A DNA stretch of 29,731 nucleotides from Flavobacteriaceae bacterium UBA7446 (GCA_002478685.1 DLPY01000061.1:1-29731); one strand, 5' to 3'; counted from the first letter of the stretch, positions 16,801-24,045 are shown. Made by a program: numbers and translations. Notes: generated from the sequence alone by a model not told the origin.

Positions 16801-17017
16801 GCTTCGTGGAAAGTGGATATTTAGTTTGGCGTCAGTAGTAGCGTTTGCAAGCATCATGATGACATATTTTGGGGTGAATTTTTATCTTACAGGATTGCAT
16901 TCTTATGCAAGTGGCGATAAAGTAATAACACCTAATTTTGTGTATTATGCGACAGCGTTTGTAGCGTTATTGGGTACATTATCTTATGGAAAAGCAAAAA
17001 AATACTTTTCAAAATAG
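13886..17017 (+). CDS. ccsBA: Fused cytochrome c biogenesis protein CcsBA (ResB-CcsA)
   Basis: This 1043-residue integral membrane protein exports haem and attaches it to apocytochromes c (system II). The N-terminal ResB/CcsB part has helices at about 10-30, 45-65 and 78-100, a long periplasmic domain and a helix near 432-451. Residues 468-486 then look like a signal sequence (VLGLFFVLSCGGSMAQ), followed by another periplasmic region. The CcsA part (from about 745) carries many helices and the haem-handling tryptophan motif WGRYWGWDPKETWA. The size is usual for fused Bacteroidota forms. The next short gene begins inside its last 11 codons. Confidence 0.95.
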   Translation: MNTAQKLLSILFSTRLTAVLFILFSVAMGIGTFVESAHDTATARIWIYNAWWFEVMMLFFAVNFVGNINRYHLLRWEKWPLLLLHLSWILIIIGAGITRYIGYEGIMPIREGERTNVFLTEKTYLSVFIDGEINDQPRRKLLENDVLFSEAANNAFTWRNDFNNIPVSISYVDFIKGAEEGLVEDSEGDFYLKIVEAGDGNRHDHFLKMGEVASIHNILFAFNVFTEGAVNITFDNDSYFIESPFEGSFLRMADQQRGVLAPNTKQPLQLRSLYSTAGMQFVFPDPAVRGSYQIIRAEDPENAPQDALTVSIEANGEQQRLSVLGAKGVANAPVRVSVGGLEFWVKYGSKEYELPFSLRLNDFIAEKYPGTEKSYSSFMSKVTVLDDLTFDYDIFMNHILNHKGYRFFQASFDPDEKGTVLSVNHDALGTGVTYVGYFLLYIGLMGLMFFGKTRFKKLAKMLEDIRLKKTVLGLFFVLSCGGSMAQEHGHNLPTFDVDSVLEADAIDAQQAAKFGALVIQDAGGRMKPANTFASELVRKVSKSDHYKSLDANQVLLSITQNPLLWYQVPFVYLKRGNDSLRTLIGVDKKAKYATFANFFDASGNYKLAPMLEKAYKSAIPNQFQKDFIETDRKVNLLFSALEGKVLRIFPLPNDANNRWISLPEVAETQLQGVDSLYVNNVIPLYFASLRQAKTTQDYTQADQLLESLKGYQQKYGATVMPSEKQIEAEVLYNKYDIFKRLFSWYMYAGTLLFFVLITRMLYDFHFLLGVVKIFVGVITLLFVLHTGGLAARWYISEHAPWSDAYESMIYVAWATMGMGLAFGRKSNLTIAATAFVASMILMIAHWNWMDPEIANLVPVLDSYWLMIHVAVIVGSYGPFALGMILGVIAMILMLITTKKTAQKMRLHIAELTVVNELALTVGLIMLTIGNFLGGQWANESWGRYWGWDPKETWALISILIYAFVLHMRLVPGLRGKWIFSLASVVAFASIMMTYFGVNFYLTGLHSYASGDKVITPNFVYYATAFVALLGTLSYGKAKKYFSK

Positions 17018-17207
17018 CTTTCGTTGGTGGTTGTATTCCGTTAGTGGTTTGCTTCTTGTGGGTGCAGGGTTGAGTGTACTAGGCGAATCCATAATTGCCA
17101 AAAGCAACGGGGAGGCATGGTTTTTGGTTGGTACATTGGCGTTGATATTAGTTAATTCGGGAATATGTTTGGTAGCTGGAGCCGTTATCCTTCGATTAAA
17201 AAAATAG
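16986..17207 (+). CDS. Small two-helix membrane protein
   Basis: This protein has 73 residues and I do not recognise a named family. A basic, aromatic N-terminus (KNTFQNSFRWW) is followed by two hydrophobic helices (about 16-34 and 45-67), a short loop ESIIAKSNGEAW and a basic end RLKK. This arrangement is convincing for an inner-membrane protein with both ends in the cytoplasm. It overlaps ccsBA by 32 bases and the next gene by 43, in different frames. A role alongside CcsBA is possible from position only. Confidence 0.65.
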   Translation: MEKQKNTFQNSFRWWLYSVSGLLLVGAGLSVLGESIIAKSNGEAWFLVGTLALILVNSGICLVAGAVILRLKK

Positions 17208-17818
17208 TACTTACAACCTTGTTGTTTGGAAGTGTTCTTTTTGCACAAGAGCAAAAGGGTGGTGTTGCGTTGCCAATACCCAACACACCAACGCCAAATT
17301 ACGGCTTACTCATCCCTGAGGAAAGAGTAGAGGATTACTCATTTCTTAATAAACCTAAAGAAGATAACCGCTCCATGATGGACAACGAAAAGTTTATAGA
17401 CCCAGGCAGGAAATATCTAAATAAGCTTAACAAAGAAGGTTCTATTTCAAAAGACATGTATTTGGGCGATGTGTACCTAGGGGATATGTTTACGCTTTCC
17501 AAAAGCGCTCAAATACGACTTCGTGATTTTGGAAGAGAAGATGGTGATTTTGTTCGCATACTTGTAAATGATGAGGAAGTAATACCAGAGTTAATGCTAA
17601 AAAATCAATTTTTCACACTTAAACTTCCTTTACAAGAAGGATTTAATAAAATTGAATTTCAAGCACTAAATCAAGGTGCGTTGTACCCCAATACAGCGGA
17701 GTTACGAATGTATGACGATTTGGGAACACCCATTGCCATTCATAATTGGAACCTGTCTACGGGTGCAAAAGCAACAATTATCCTTGTTAAAGAGGGGGAT
17801 ATGCTTAGAAAAGAGTAG
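17165..17818 (+). CDS. Exported protein of a flavobacterial family of unknown function
   Basis: This 217-residue protein has a signal-like segment KKIVLTTLLFGSVLFAQ after an 11-residue lead, then a Pro/Asn-rich linker (IPNTPTPNYG). A C-terminal domain (about 95-213) appears rich in beta strands: YLGDVYLGDM, DGDFVRILVNDEEVIP, EGFNKIEFQALNQGALYPNTAELRMYDD and TGAKATIILVKE. I recall similar secreted proteins across flavobacteria, without a known role. ATG 17165 is the only ATG that keeps the signal region, although it lies within the previous gene. No terminator is visible after it. Confidence 0.8.
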   Translation: MFGSWSRYPSIKKIVLTTLLFGSVLFAQEQKGGVALPIPNTPTPNYGLLIPEERVEDYSFLNKPKEDNRSMMDNEKFIDPGRKYLNKLNKEGSISKDMYLGDVYLGDMFTLSKSAQIRLRDFGREDGDFVRILVNDEEVIPELMLKNQFFTLKLPLQEGFNKIEFQALNQGALYPNTAELRMYDDLGTPIAIHNWNLSTGAKATIILVKEGDMLRKE

Positions 17819-18077
17819 ATTTCTTGTAGCGTAAGGTAAACCTAGTGTAACCTGAAAGACTTAATTTTTATATTGGGGAAATACGGCAAGTTTAATGCAA
17901 AACCACGCCAGACACGGGAAGTATGCATACTGGGTTTAGGACAGTGGTGTCTGCGCTTTGATTCTATTTAAAGAGTCATCTATTAAGACAGCTTCATTAT
18001 TTATATAAGTTTTGTTATGCTTTTGGAAATTATTAAAATTGTATAAAACCGATTTTATTGAAGGAAATATCAAACAT
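17819..18077. other. Gene-free stretch with a hairpin around a palindrome
   Basis: I see no plausible coding frame here. At 17906-17915 and 17947-17955 the arms CGC(C)AGACAC and GTGTCTGCG can pair, with one bulged C. The loop contains a perfect 12-base palindrome, AGTATGCATACT, at 17920-17931. TATATTGG at 17869-17876 is a 7-of-8 match to the -7 box and would start a transcript near 17880. There is no terminator, so a small RNA is only a possibility. Confidence 0.3.
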
Positions 18078-18114
18078 AAAAAAAGGAGAACCAATTCCTG
18101 TGAATCAATTCTCC
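18078..18114 (-). terminator. Intrinsic terminator of tRNA-Arg
   Basis: Minus strand: GGAGAA-TTG-ATTC, loop ACAG, GAAT-TGG-TTCTCC, then seven T. The three central positions pair as G-U wobbles, giving a continuous 13-pair stem. It lies just after the tRNA 3' end. Confidence 0.85.
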
Positions 18115-18121
18115 GATTGCG

Positions 18122-18195
18122 TGACCTCGGCAGGATTCAAACCTGCAACCTTCTGAGCCGTAATCAGATGCGCTATTCAGTTGCGCCACGAGGCC
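18122..18195 (-). tRNA. tRNA-Arg (anticodon ACG)
   Basis: Full cloverleaf on the minus strand: acceptor GGCCTCG/CGAGGTC (one G-U), D stem GCGC/GCGC, anticodon stem TCTGA/TCAGA with loop TTACGGC and anticodon ACG, T stem GCAGG/CCTGC. The A34 should be deaminated to inosine by TadA to read CGN codons. The D loop has GA in place of GG at 18-19 and the T loop is TTTGAAT with T in place of C56. CCA is not encoded. Confidence 0.96.
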
Positions 18196-18206
18196 TTTTG
18201 CGGGTG

Positions 18207-18236
18207 CAAATATATCTTATTTTACCTATGCTGCAA
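18207..18236 (-). promoter_or_regulatory. tRNA-Arg promoter
   Basis: On the minus strand TTG (18236-18234) lies exactly 19 bases before TATATTTG (18214-18207), a perfect Bacteroidota-type promoter about a dozen bases before the tRNA. Confidence 0.8.
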
Positions 18237-18301
18237 AACTAAATCGCACGCATCGTTACGTAGGTACGCCATGCAATTAGCAAGAGTTGTCCTTTAGTAG
18301 C

Positions 18302-18397
18302 TTTTGCCAAATCCACCTTTTTTTTTGTTAAGCTAGGCAGTATTAGCTTATTGCATTTTGCCAAAACCCTAAAAACTTTTTTTTGCATTTGGCAAAG
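18302..18397. repeat. Repeat cluster in front of the antiporter gene
   Basis: TTTTGCCAAA occurs at 18302-18311 and 18356-18365, each followed within about 20 bases by a C and an 8-9 base T-run, so the two form imperfect direct repeats 54 bases apart. An inverted copy, TTTGGCAAA, sits at 18388-18396. Between them TAAGCTA (18329-18335) and TAGCTTA (18344-18350) form an exact inverted repeat with an 8-base spacer. There is no gene from 18237 to 18434. TATCTTCG at 18417-18424 is a possible -7 box. Confidence 0.55.
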
Positions 18398-18434
18398 TTA
18401 CAAAACCTTTCACACGTATCTTCGCCATAATTAC

Positions 18435-19367
18435 ATGAACACACTTTTACTTGTTGGGGGTCTTATCTTACTTCTTTTGGGTGGCGAATGGTTACTTCGC
18501 GCTGCTGTGGCAACTGCTGCTCGCTGGAGTATCCCCAAAGTAGTTGTGGGTATGACTATTGTTTCATTTGCAACTTCTTTGCCTGAACTTATTACTAGTA
18601 TTCGAGCGGCACTTCAAGGTTATCCTGATTTATCGCTTGGAAATGTGGTGGGATCAAATATTGCCAACCTCGGCTTTGTGTTGGGTGTCATTTTACTTTT
18701 TGGTCGTATTCAAGTGCAAAAAAGTTTTTACCAATTCGATTGGCCAGTAGTTTTTGTCGTTTCCTTATTATTGCTGTTCTTACTCAATAATGGGGCAATT
18801 AGCACTTCAGATGGTGTATTTTTGCTGTGTATTCTTGTGGCTATCATGACCTACCTGATAAAATTTCAACCGCCCATGGTGCTACAAGAGCCTCCCAAAA
18901 ATATAATCATAAAGTCGTGGGGATGGATTGTACTTTTTATAGCATTTGGTTCGTTGGGGCTTGCGTTTGGTTCACAATGGTTGGTTAAGGGTGCCGTGGG
19001 CTTGGCGCGCGCTTACGATGTGAGCGAACGCATAATTGGTATTACATTGGTTTCAATGGGGACGAGTTTACCTGAATTGGTGGCTTCTGGTATGGCAATT
19101 GCAAAAAAGGAGCAGGGGATTTCGATTGGAAACTTAATTGGCTCCAATTTATTTAACATACTCACGGTTTTAGGTATTACTGCGGTTATTCATCCGTTGC
19201 AGGTAGTAGATCAGCAGCTTTTAGACCTTGATGTTTGGGTAATGATTGGCTTTGCGGTGCTGTTGTTGCCCTTGGTGTTTTTTTCTAAAGGACTACAACT
19301 ATCATGGCGACAAGGTATTGTTTTGACGCTGTGTTATGCTGCCTTCATGGTATATGCATTGTCATAA
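18435..19367 (+). CDS. CaCA-family calcium/sodium antiporter (YrbG-like)
   Basis: This 310-residue inner-membrane cation/calcium exchanger is hydrophobic almost throughout, with about ten helices. Two alpha-repeats in opposite orientation carry the ion-binding acidic residues: GMTIVSFATSLPELITS (about 39-55) with GNVVGSNIANLGFVLG, and GITLVSMGTSLPELVAS (about 202-218) with GNLIGSNLFNILTVLG. The Glu of each SLPEL is the expected calcium ligand. The ATG at 18435 gives the family's standard hydrophobic start; an in-frame TTG at 18351 would add a hydrophilic lead lying within the repeat cluster. It is convergent with glnA across a shared terminator. Exact ion specificity is not readable. Confidence 0.94.
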   Translation: MNTLLLVGGLILLLLGGEWLLRAAVATAARWSIPKVVVGMTIVSFATSLPELITSIRAALQGYPDLSLGNVVGSNIANLGFVLGVILLFGRIQVQKSFYQFDWPVVFVVSLLLLFLLNNGAISTSDGVFLLCILVAIMTYLIKFQPPMVLQEPPKNIIIKSWGWIVLFIAFGSLGLAFGSQWLVKGAVGLARAYDVSERIIGITLVSMGTSLPELVASGMAIAKKEQGISIGNLIGSNLFNILTVLGITAVIHPLQVVDQQLLDLDVWVMIGFAVLLLPLVFFSKGLQLSWRQGIVLTLCYAAFMVYALS

Positions 19368-19411
19368 AAAAAACACCTTGTTCTCGAGCTTGTCAAGAAA
19401 CAGGTGTTTTT
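19367..19411. terminator. Bidirectional terminator between the antiporter and glnA
   Basis: AAAACACCT-T-GTT pairs with AACAGGTGTTTT (one bulged T), with A- and T-runs on either side, so it can act for both convergent genes. A small CTTG/CAAG stem may form in the loop. Confidence 0.82.
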
Positions 19412-19434
19412 GCTTAGTTAAAAATCAAATACGA

Positions 19435-20442
19435 TTATACTTCTGCAGACTTAACGGTTTTTATAATACGAGCCGCAATTTTATATGGGTCACCATTGGA
19501 CGCTGGACGACGGTCTTCCAACCATCCTTTCCATCCTTTTTCTACTGTCATAATAGGAATACGGATAGACGCTCCACGGTCAGAGACACCATAACTAAAC
19601 TCATTAATGGATTGCGTTTCGTGATCTCCAGTGAGGCGTTGATCGTTATAAGCACCATATACCTCAATGTGCTCTTTTACCACAGGGCGGAACGCCTCGC
19701 AAATTTTCTCATAAATTTCTTTAGAGCCACAAGTTCTAAGAATAGTGTTAGAGAAGTTTGCATGCATACCAGAGCCGTTCCAATCTGTAGCACCAAGTGG
19801 CTTTGGGTGATAATCAATAGCCAAACCGTAGTCCTCCGCCAAACGCTCTAAGATGTAACGTGCAATCCAAATTTGGTCACCTGCTTCGGCAGCACCTTTT
19901 GCGAAAATTTGAAATTCCCATTGTCCTGGTGCAACCTCACCGTTTGTACCTTCAACATTAAGACCTGCTTCAAGGCAAATGTCTAGGTGACGATCCATAA
20001 TTTCACGACCAAAAGAATTCTTAGCACCTACAGAACAGTAAAACTGGCCTTGTGGAGTTTGATCTTTTGGGAAACCTAAAGGAAGGTTAGTTTCCGGGTC
20101 CCATAGGAAGTATTCCTGCTCAAATCCAAACCAGAAGTCATCATCATCATCGTCAATAGTAGCACGACCATTAGATTCATGTGCTGAACCATCTGCATTT
20201 AACACCTCAGTCATAACCAAATAAGCATTTTTGCGAACTGGGTCTGGGTAAATAGCAACTGGTTTTAAGAGACAGTCTGAAGAGCCACCCTCTGCTTGTA
20301 GTGTAGAACTACCGTCAAAAGACCACATATCAACATCCTCTATTTTTCCAGAGAAGTCGCTAACAATTTTTGTTTTACTTCGTAGGTTGGCAGTGGGCTT
20401 ATAACCGTCCAACCAAATGTATTCAAGTTTTGATTTATTCAT
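19435..20442 (-). CDS. glnA: Glutamine synthetase, type II (GSII)
   Basis: This 335-residue enzyme makes glutamine from glutamate, ammonia and ATP. Its short length and motifs place it in the GSII class, otherwise best known from eukaryotes: WSFDGSSTLQAEGGSSD near 40, GFEQEYF (metal Glu), NGEVAPGQWEFQ, GSGMHANFS, RLTGDHET and SDRGASIRIP. A run of six Asp directly precedes the FWFGFEQEYF motif. It lacks the adenylylation region of GSI. It is divergent from a type III glutamine synthetase, and the ammonium channel amt lies about 8.5 kb away. A -7 box lies at 20470-20463. Confidence 0.96.
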   Translation of the reverse strand: MNKSKLEYIWLDGYKPTANLRSKTKIVSDFSGKIEDVDMWSFDGSSTLQAEGGSSDCLLKPVAIYPDPVRKNAYLVMTEVLNADGSAHESNGRATIDDDDDDFWFGFEQEYFLWDPETNLPLGFPKDQTPQGQFYCSVGAKNSFGREIMDRHLDICLEAGLNVEGTNGEVAPGQWEFQIFAKGAAEAGDQIWIARYILERLAEDYGLAIDYHPKPLGATDWNGSGMHANFSNTILRTCGSKEIYEKICEAFRPVVKEHIEVYGAYNDQRLTGDHETQSINEFSYGVSDRGASIRIPIMTVEKGWKGWLEDRRPASNGDPYKIAARIIKTVKSAEV

Positions 20443-20462
20443 GATATATTAAATATGTAAAA

Positions 20463-20470
20463 CAAAAATA
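20463..20470 (-). promoter_or_regulatory. -7 box of glnA (GSII)
   Basis: Minus-strand TATTTTTG matches TAnnTTTG exactly, 20 bases before the ATG. No TTG stands at the usual distance, which fits a promoter that needs an activator. Confidence 0.45.
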
Positions 20471-20533
20471 AAATTTTAATGAACCCTATTAAATTAAAGG
20501 GAGCTTTTTTGTAAACAATTATATTATTTTTAT

Positions 20534-20565
20534 TTACCCCCTAATTTTTGTGGGTAATTATTACC
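20534..20565. promoter_or_regulatory. Dyad operator candidate midway between the two glutamine synthetase genes
   Basis: GGTAAT-T-ATTACC (20553-20565) is an inverted repeat with a one-base centre. TTACCC (20534-20539) and GGGTAA (20552-20557) make a second inverted repeat sharing its left arm, giving three TTACC/GGTAA half-sites. The dyad centre (20559) is within 2 bases of the midpoint of the intergenic region, roughly 85-95 bases from either predicted start of transcription. Confidence 0.5.
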
Positions 20566-20638
20566 GATATTATAAAAATACTGATTTATTTATGTAGCCT
20601 AAAAATGGAATTTCAAAGCCTAATAGCCATATTTAACT

Positions 20639-20646
20639 TATATTTG
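20639..20646 (+). promoter_or_regulatory. -7 box of glnN (GSIII)
   Basis: TATATTTG is an exact TAnnTTTG match, 25 bases before the ATG at 20672. No TTG is present 17-23 bases upstream. Confidence 0.5.
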
Positions 20647-20671
20647 TTTTTACCAAAAACAACTTAATATT

Positions 20672-22858
20672 ATGAACAAACTGCGTTTTAAGGCCATTCA
20701 GGACGCGGTAAGCCGCCTACCAAAACCATTCGAATCTGATCAAAAAAAATCAACACTTTTTGCAAGCCATGTCTTTACTAAAAAATCGATGCGTACATTT
20801 ATTACCAAACAAGCGTTTAAAGAAATAGATGATGCCATTGAGAAGGGAACCAAAATCAACCGATCTGTAGCTGACCATGTTGCTGCCTCAATGAAAGATT
20901 GGGCGATTTCTATGGGAGCTACGCACTACACACATTGGTTCCAACCTTTAACTGGCGCTACTGCTGAAAAGCATGATGCATTTTTTGATATGGACAGTAG
21001 TGGTGATAGTCTAGAATATTTTGATGGTTCACAATTGGTTCAGCAAGAGCCCGATGCATCAAGTTTTCCTAGTGGTGGCATTCGCAATACCTTTGAGGCA
21101 AGAGGTTATACCGCATGGGACCCTTCATCTCCCGCCTTTATTTATGGCTCTACCCTTTGTATTCCTACAATTTTTGTTTCCTATACGGGTCAAGCATTGG
21201 ATAATAAAACACCTCTTCTTCGTGCCTTGAGCGCAGTAGATAATGCGGCTACTCAAGTAGCAAAGTTTTTTGATAAAAATGTTACGCGCGTTCATGCTAC
21301 TTTAGGCTGGGAGCAAGAATATTTTTTGGTAGATAAAGCTTTAGCGGCATCACGCCCAGACATCATGCTGGCAGGTCGAACGTTGGTTGGACACCCACCA
21401 CCAAAAGGGCAACAGTTAGATGATCATTATTTTGGTTCGATTCCCACACGCGCAATTAATTTCATGCGCGAGTTAGAGTATGAATCCATGCTTCTTGGTA
21501 TACCTGTAAAAACCCGCCACAACGAAGTGGCCCCAAATCAGTTTGAGTTGGCACCCATTTTTGAAGAAGCTAACCTTGCTGTTGACCACAATGCGCTTCT
21601 TATGGACATTATGGGTAAAATTGCAAGTAAACACCAATTTAAAGTACTATTACACGAAAAGCCTTTTTCAGGCATTAATGGCTCAGGAAAACACAATAAC
21701 TGGTCTTTGCAAACAAATACAGGTGTAAACCTGCTAAGTCCTGGTAAAACGCCAATGAGTAACTTACAGTTTCTGACGTTTTTTGTGACCACTATCAAGG
21801 CAGTTCAGAATTATGAGTCGCTTATACGTTCTTCTGTTGCTAGTGCTGGAAATGATCACCGATTAGGGGCAAACGAAGCACCTCCTGCAATTATTTCAGT
21901 ATTTATTGGTTCGCAGCTATCAGCAGTTTTAGACGATTTAGAAAACGTATCTAAAGGCAAATTATCCCCTCAGGAAAAGACAGATTTAAAGTTAAATGTA
22001 GTAGGTAAAATTCCAGATGTATTACTTGACAATACGGATAGAAACCGTACCTCCCCATTTGCTTTCACAGGAAATAAATTTGAGTTTCGGGCTGCTGGAT
22101 CCAGTCAAAATTGTGCTATTCCTATGACGGTTCTAAACACCATAGTTGCTAAACAGTTAATAGGTTTTAAGGCAGATGTTGATAGCTTAATAAAGTCCAA
22201 AAAACTTAAAAAGGACGATGCTATTTTCAATGTCCTTCGTGAATATATCAAAACTACCAAAAATATCCTTTTTGACGGTGATGGTTATAGCATTTCATGG
22301 GAAAAAGAAGCGGCGCGCAGGGGGTTGTCTAACTTGAAAAAAACACCAGAAGCACTATCTGTTCTCATGCAAGACGACGTGATTGATTTGTTTGACAGCT
22401 TAGGTGTGATGAACCCTGTTGAGCAAAAGGCGCGTTACGAAATTCAATTAGACCAGTATGTGCAATGTGTTGAAATTGAAAGTCTTGTGCTTGAAAATAT
22501 AGCCAAAAATCAAATTTTGCCAACAGCATTTAAATACCAGCATATGCTAGTTGAAAATGTAAGCGGGCTCAAACAAATTTACGGTGATATCTTTACGAAG
22601 CACGCCCCTGTTGCCATGGAAACTATTGAGCATATCACCACATTAACAATTGCTTTAACGTCCTCATGTGCGGTTTTAGCAAAAGCCAGAGCTAAGGCTA
22701 ACAGCATGAGCAAACTTGAAGATAGGGCACAGATGTATGCCAAGAATGTACTACCAGTTTTTGATAATATAAGAGAAGCAGCAGATGCATTGGAGCTTAT
22801 TGTTGATGATTCAACATGGCCACTTGCCAAATACCGCGAATTACTATTTTTACGTTAA
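20672..22858 (+). CDS. glnN: Glutamine synthetase, type III (GSIII)
   Basis: This 728-residue glutamine synthetase is of the large class found in Bacteroidota and cyanobacteria, which forms dodecamers built differently from GSI. It is about twice the length of GSII. Catalytic blocks: GWEQEYFLVD near 210, KTRHNEVAPNQFELAP, KPFSGINGSGKHNNWSLQTN, SAGNDHRLGANEAPPAI, NRTSPFAFTGNKFEFRA, and FDGDGYSISWEKEA in the GSIII-specific C-terminal part. It heads a tightly spaced run of genes and ends 2 bases before purM. Control is probably through the shared region with GSII. Confidence 0.97.
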   Translation: MNKLRFKAIQDAVSRLPKPFESDQKKSTLFASHVFTKKSMRTFITKQAFKEIDDAIEKGTKINRSVADHVAASMKDWAISMGATHYTHWFQPLTGATAEKHDAFFDMDSSGDSLEYFDGSQLVQQEPDASSFPSGGIRNTFEARGYTAWDPSSPAFIYGSTLCIPTIFVSYTGQALDNKTPLLRALSAVDNAATQVAKFFDKNVTRVHATLGWEQEYFLVDKALAASRPDIMLAGRTLVGHPPPKGQQLDDHYFGSIPTRAINFMRELEYESMLLGIPVKTRHNEVAPNQFELAPIFEEANLAVDHNALLMDIMGKIASKHQFKVLLHEKPFSGINGSGKHNNWSLQTNTGVNLLSPGKTPMSNLQFLTFFVTTIKAVQNYESLIRSSVASAGNDHRLGANEAPPAIISVFIGSQLSAVLDDLENVSKGKLSPQEKTDLKLNVVGKIPDVLLDNTDRNRTSPFAFTGNKFEFRAAGSSQNCAIPMTVLNTIVAKQLIGFKADVDSLIKSKKLKKDDAIFNVLREYIKTTKNILFDGDGYSISWEKEAARRGLSNLKKTPEALSVLMQDDVIDLFDSLGVMNPVEQKARYEIQLDQYVQCVEIESLVLENIAKNQILPTAFKYQHMLVENVSGLKQIYGDIFTKHAPVAMETIEHITTLTIALTSSCAVLAKARAKANSMSKLEDRAQMYAKNVLPVFDNIREAADALELIVDDSTWPLAKYRELLFLR

Positions 22859-22860
22859 CT

Positions 22861-24045
22861 ATGCCAAAAAACCCTTCTAAAGAGCGCTATCAAATGCGCG
22901 GTGTTTCTGCTGATAAAGAAGATGTCCACGCAGCCATTAAGCATATTGATAAAGGTCTTTTTCCCAAGGCGTTTTGTAAAATTGTTCCTGACTATCTCAC
23001 AAATGATGACGACTATTGTTTGGTGATGCACGCCGATGGAGCAGGAACAAAATCCTCTTTGGCGTATATGTATTGGAAAAAAACAGGCGACTTATCTGTT
23101 TGGAAAGGTATTGCACAAGATGCGCTTATTATGAATCTTGACGATTTGCTTTGTGTGGGTGCTGTAGATGAAATTTTAATTTCATCGACTATTGGGCGCA
23201 ACAAAAACCTTATCCCTGGCGAGGTGATTAAAGCCCTTATTGAAGGTACACAAGAATTAGTCGATGAGCTTAATGCACACGGAATGAAACTTACCTTAAC
23301 AGGGGGCGAAACCGCTGACGTTGGTGATTTGGTGCGTACCATTATTGTGGATTCTACCGTTACGGCACGTCTAAGGCGTAAAGATGTAATTGATAATGCA
23401 AATATTCAATCCGGTGATGCGATTGTGGGGCTGGCTTCCTTTGGTCAGGCTACTTATGAAAGCGAATACAATGGCGGTATGGGTAGTAATGGACTTACAT
23501 CAGCACGTCATGATGTGTTCCATAATTCGTTAGCTGCTGAATTTCCCGAAAGTTTTGATCCTTTGATTCCAGAAGCACTTGTGTACACAGGAACTAAAAA
23601 ACTTCAAGATCCCGTAAATGACGTTCCACTAGACGCAGGTAAATTGGTACTTTCTCCAACAAGAACCTATGCTCCTGTGATTAAAGCTGTCCTTAAAAAG
23701 ATGGGTAGTGGCACCATTCATGGCGCTGTGCATTGTAGTGGGGGAGCGCAAACGAAAGTGCTACATTTTATAGATAATGGGCATATTATCAAAGATAATA
23801 TGTTCCCTATTCCTCCTTTATTTAAAATGATTCAAGCCGAGTCAAAAACTGATTGGCGTGAAATGTATAAGGTATTCAATATGGGACACCGATTAGAGTT
23901 GTATGTTTCGCCTGAGCATGCAGATAAAGTTATTTCCGTGGCAAATTCGTTTGATATTGATGCGCAGATTATTGGTCGTGTAGAAGAAAGCTCAATAAAA
24001 AAACTTACCTTAACAACGCCAAATGGAACATTTGAATATGCGTAA
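22861..24045 (+). CDS. purM: Phosphoribosylformylglycinamidine cyclo-ligase (AIR synthase), Bacteroidota-type
   Basis: This 394-residue enzyme closes the imidazole ring to form AIR in purine synthesis. It belongs to the longer, divergent PurM branch of Bacteroidota: RGVSADKEDVHAAIKHID, MHADGAGTKSSLAYMYW, the VWKGIAQDALIMNLDDLLCVGA metal/ATP region, GGETADVGDLVRTI, NGGMGSNGLTSARHDVF and HCSGGAQTKVLHF. Some pipelines call it only 'AIR synthase-related'. The ATG at 22861 is 2 bases after glnN. An in-frame ATG inside glnN would add 15 residues that do not fit the family. Glutamine made by GSIII feeds the earlier steps of this pathway. Confidence 0.9.
   Translation: MPKNPSKERYQMRGVSADKEDVHAAIKHIDKGLFPKAFCKIVPDYLTNDDDYCLVMHADGAGTKSSLAYMYWKKTGDLSVWKGIAQDALIMNLDDLLCVGAVDEILISSTIGRNKNLIPGEVIKALIEGTQELVDELNAHGMKLTLTGGETADVGDLVRTIIVDSTVTARLRRKDVIDNANIQSGDAIVGLASFGQATYESEYNGGMGSNGLTSARHDVFHNSLAAEFPESFDPLIPEALVYTGTKKLQDPVNDVPLDAGKLVLSPTRTYAPVIKAVLKKMGSGTIHGAVHCSGGAQTKVLHFIDNGHIIKDNMFPIPPLFKMIQAESKTDWREMYKVFNMGHRLELYVSPEHADKVISVANSFDIDAQIIGRVEESSIKKLTLTTPNGTFEYA

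Noticed and set aside
18012..18242. Plus-strand open frame across the tRNA-Arg region
   Set aside because: It runs through tRNA-Arg, its terminator and its promoter in antisense and shows no protein-like pattern.
18351..18434. N-terminal extension of the antiporter from a TTG codon
   Set aside because: It lies in the repeat cluster, and the ATG at 18435 gives the standard family start.
20139..20156. Run of six Asp codons in glnA as a possible slippery repeat
   Set aside because: It is a three-base repeat, so length changes would keep frame, and an acidic run there appears normal for this enzyme group.
22816..22860. N-terminal extension of PurM inside glnN
   Set aside because: The family start fits the ATG at 22861, 2 bases after glnN.
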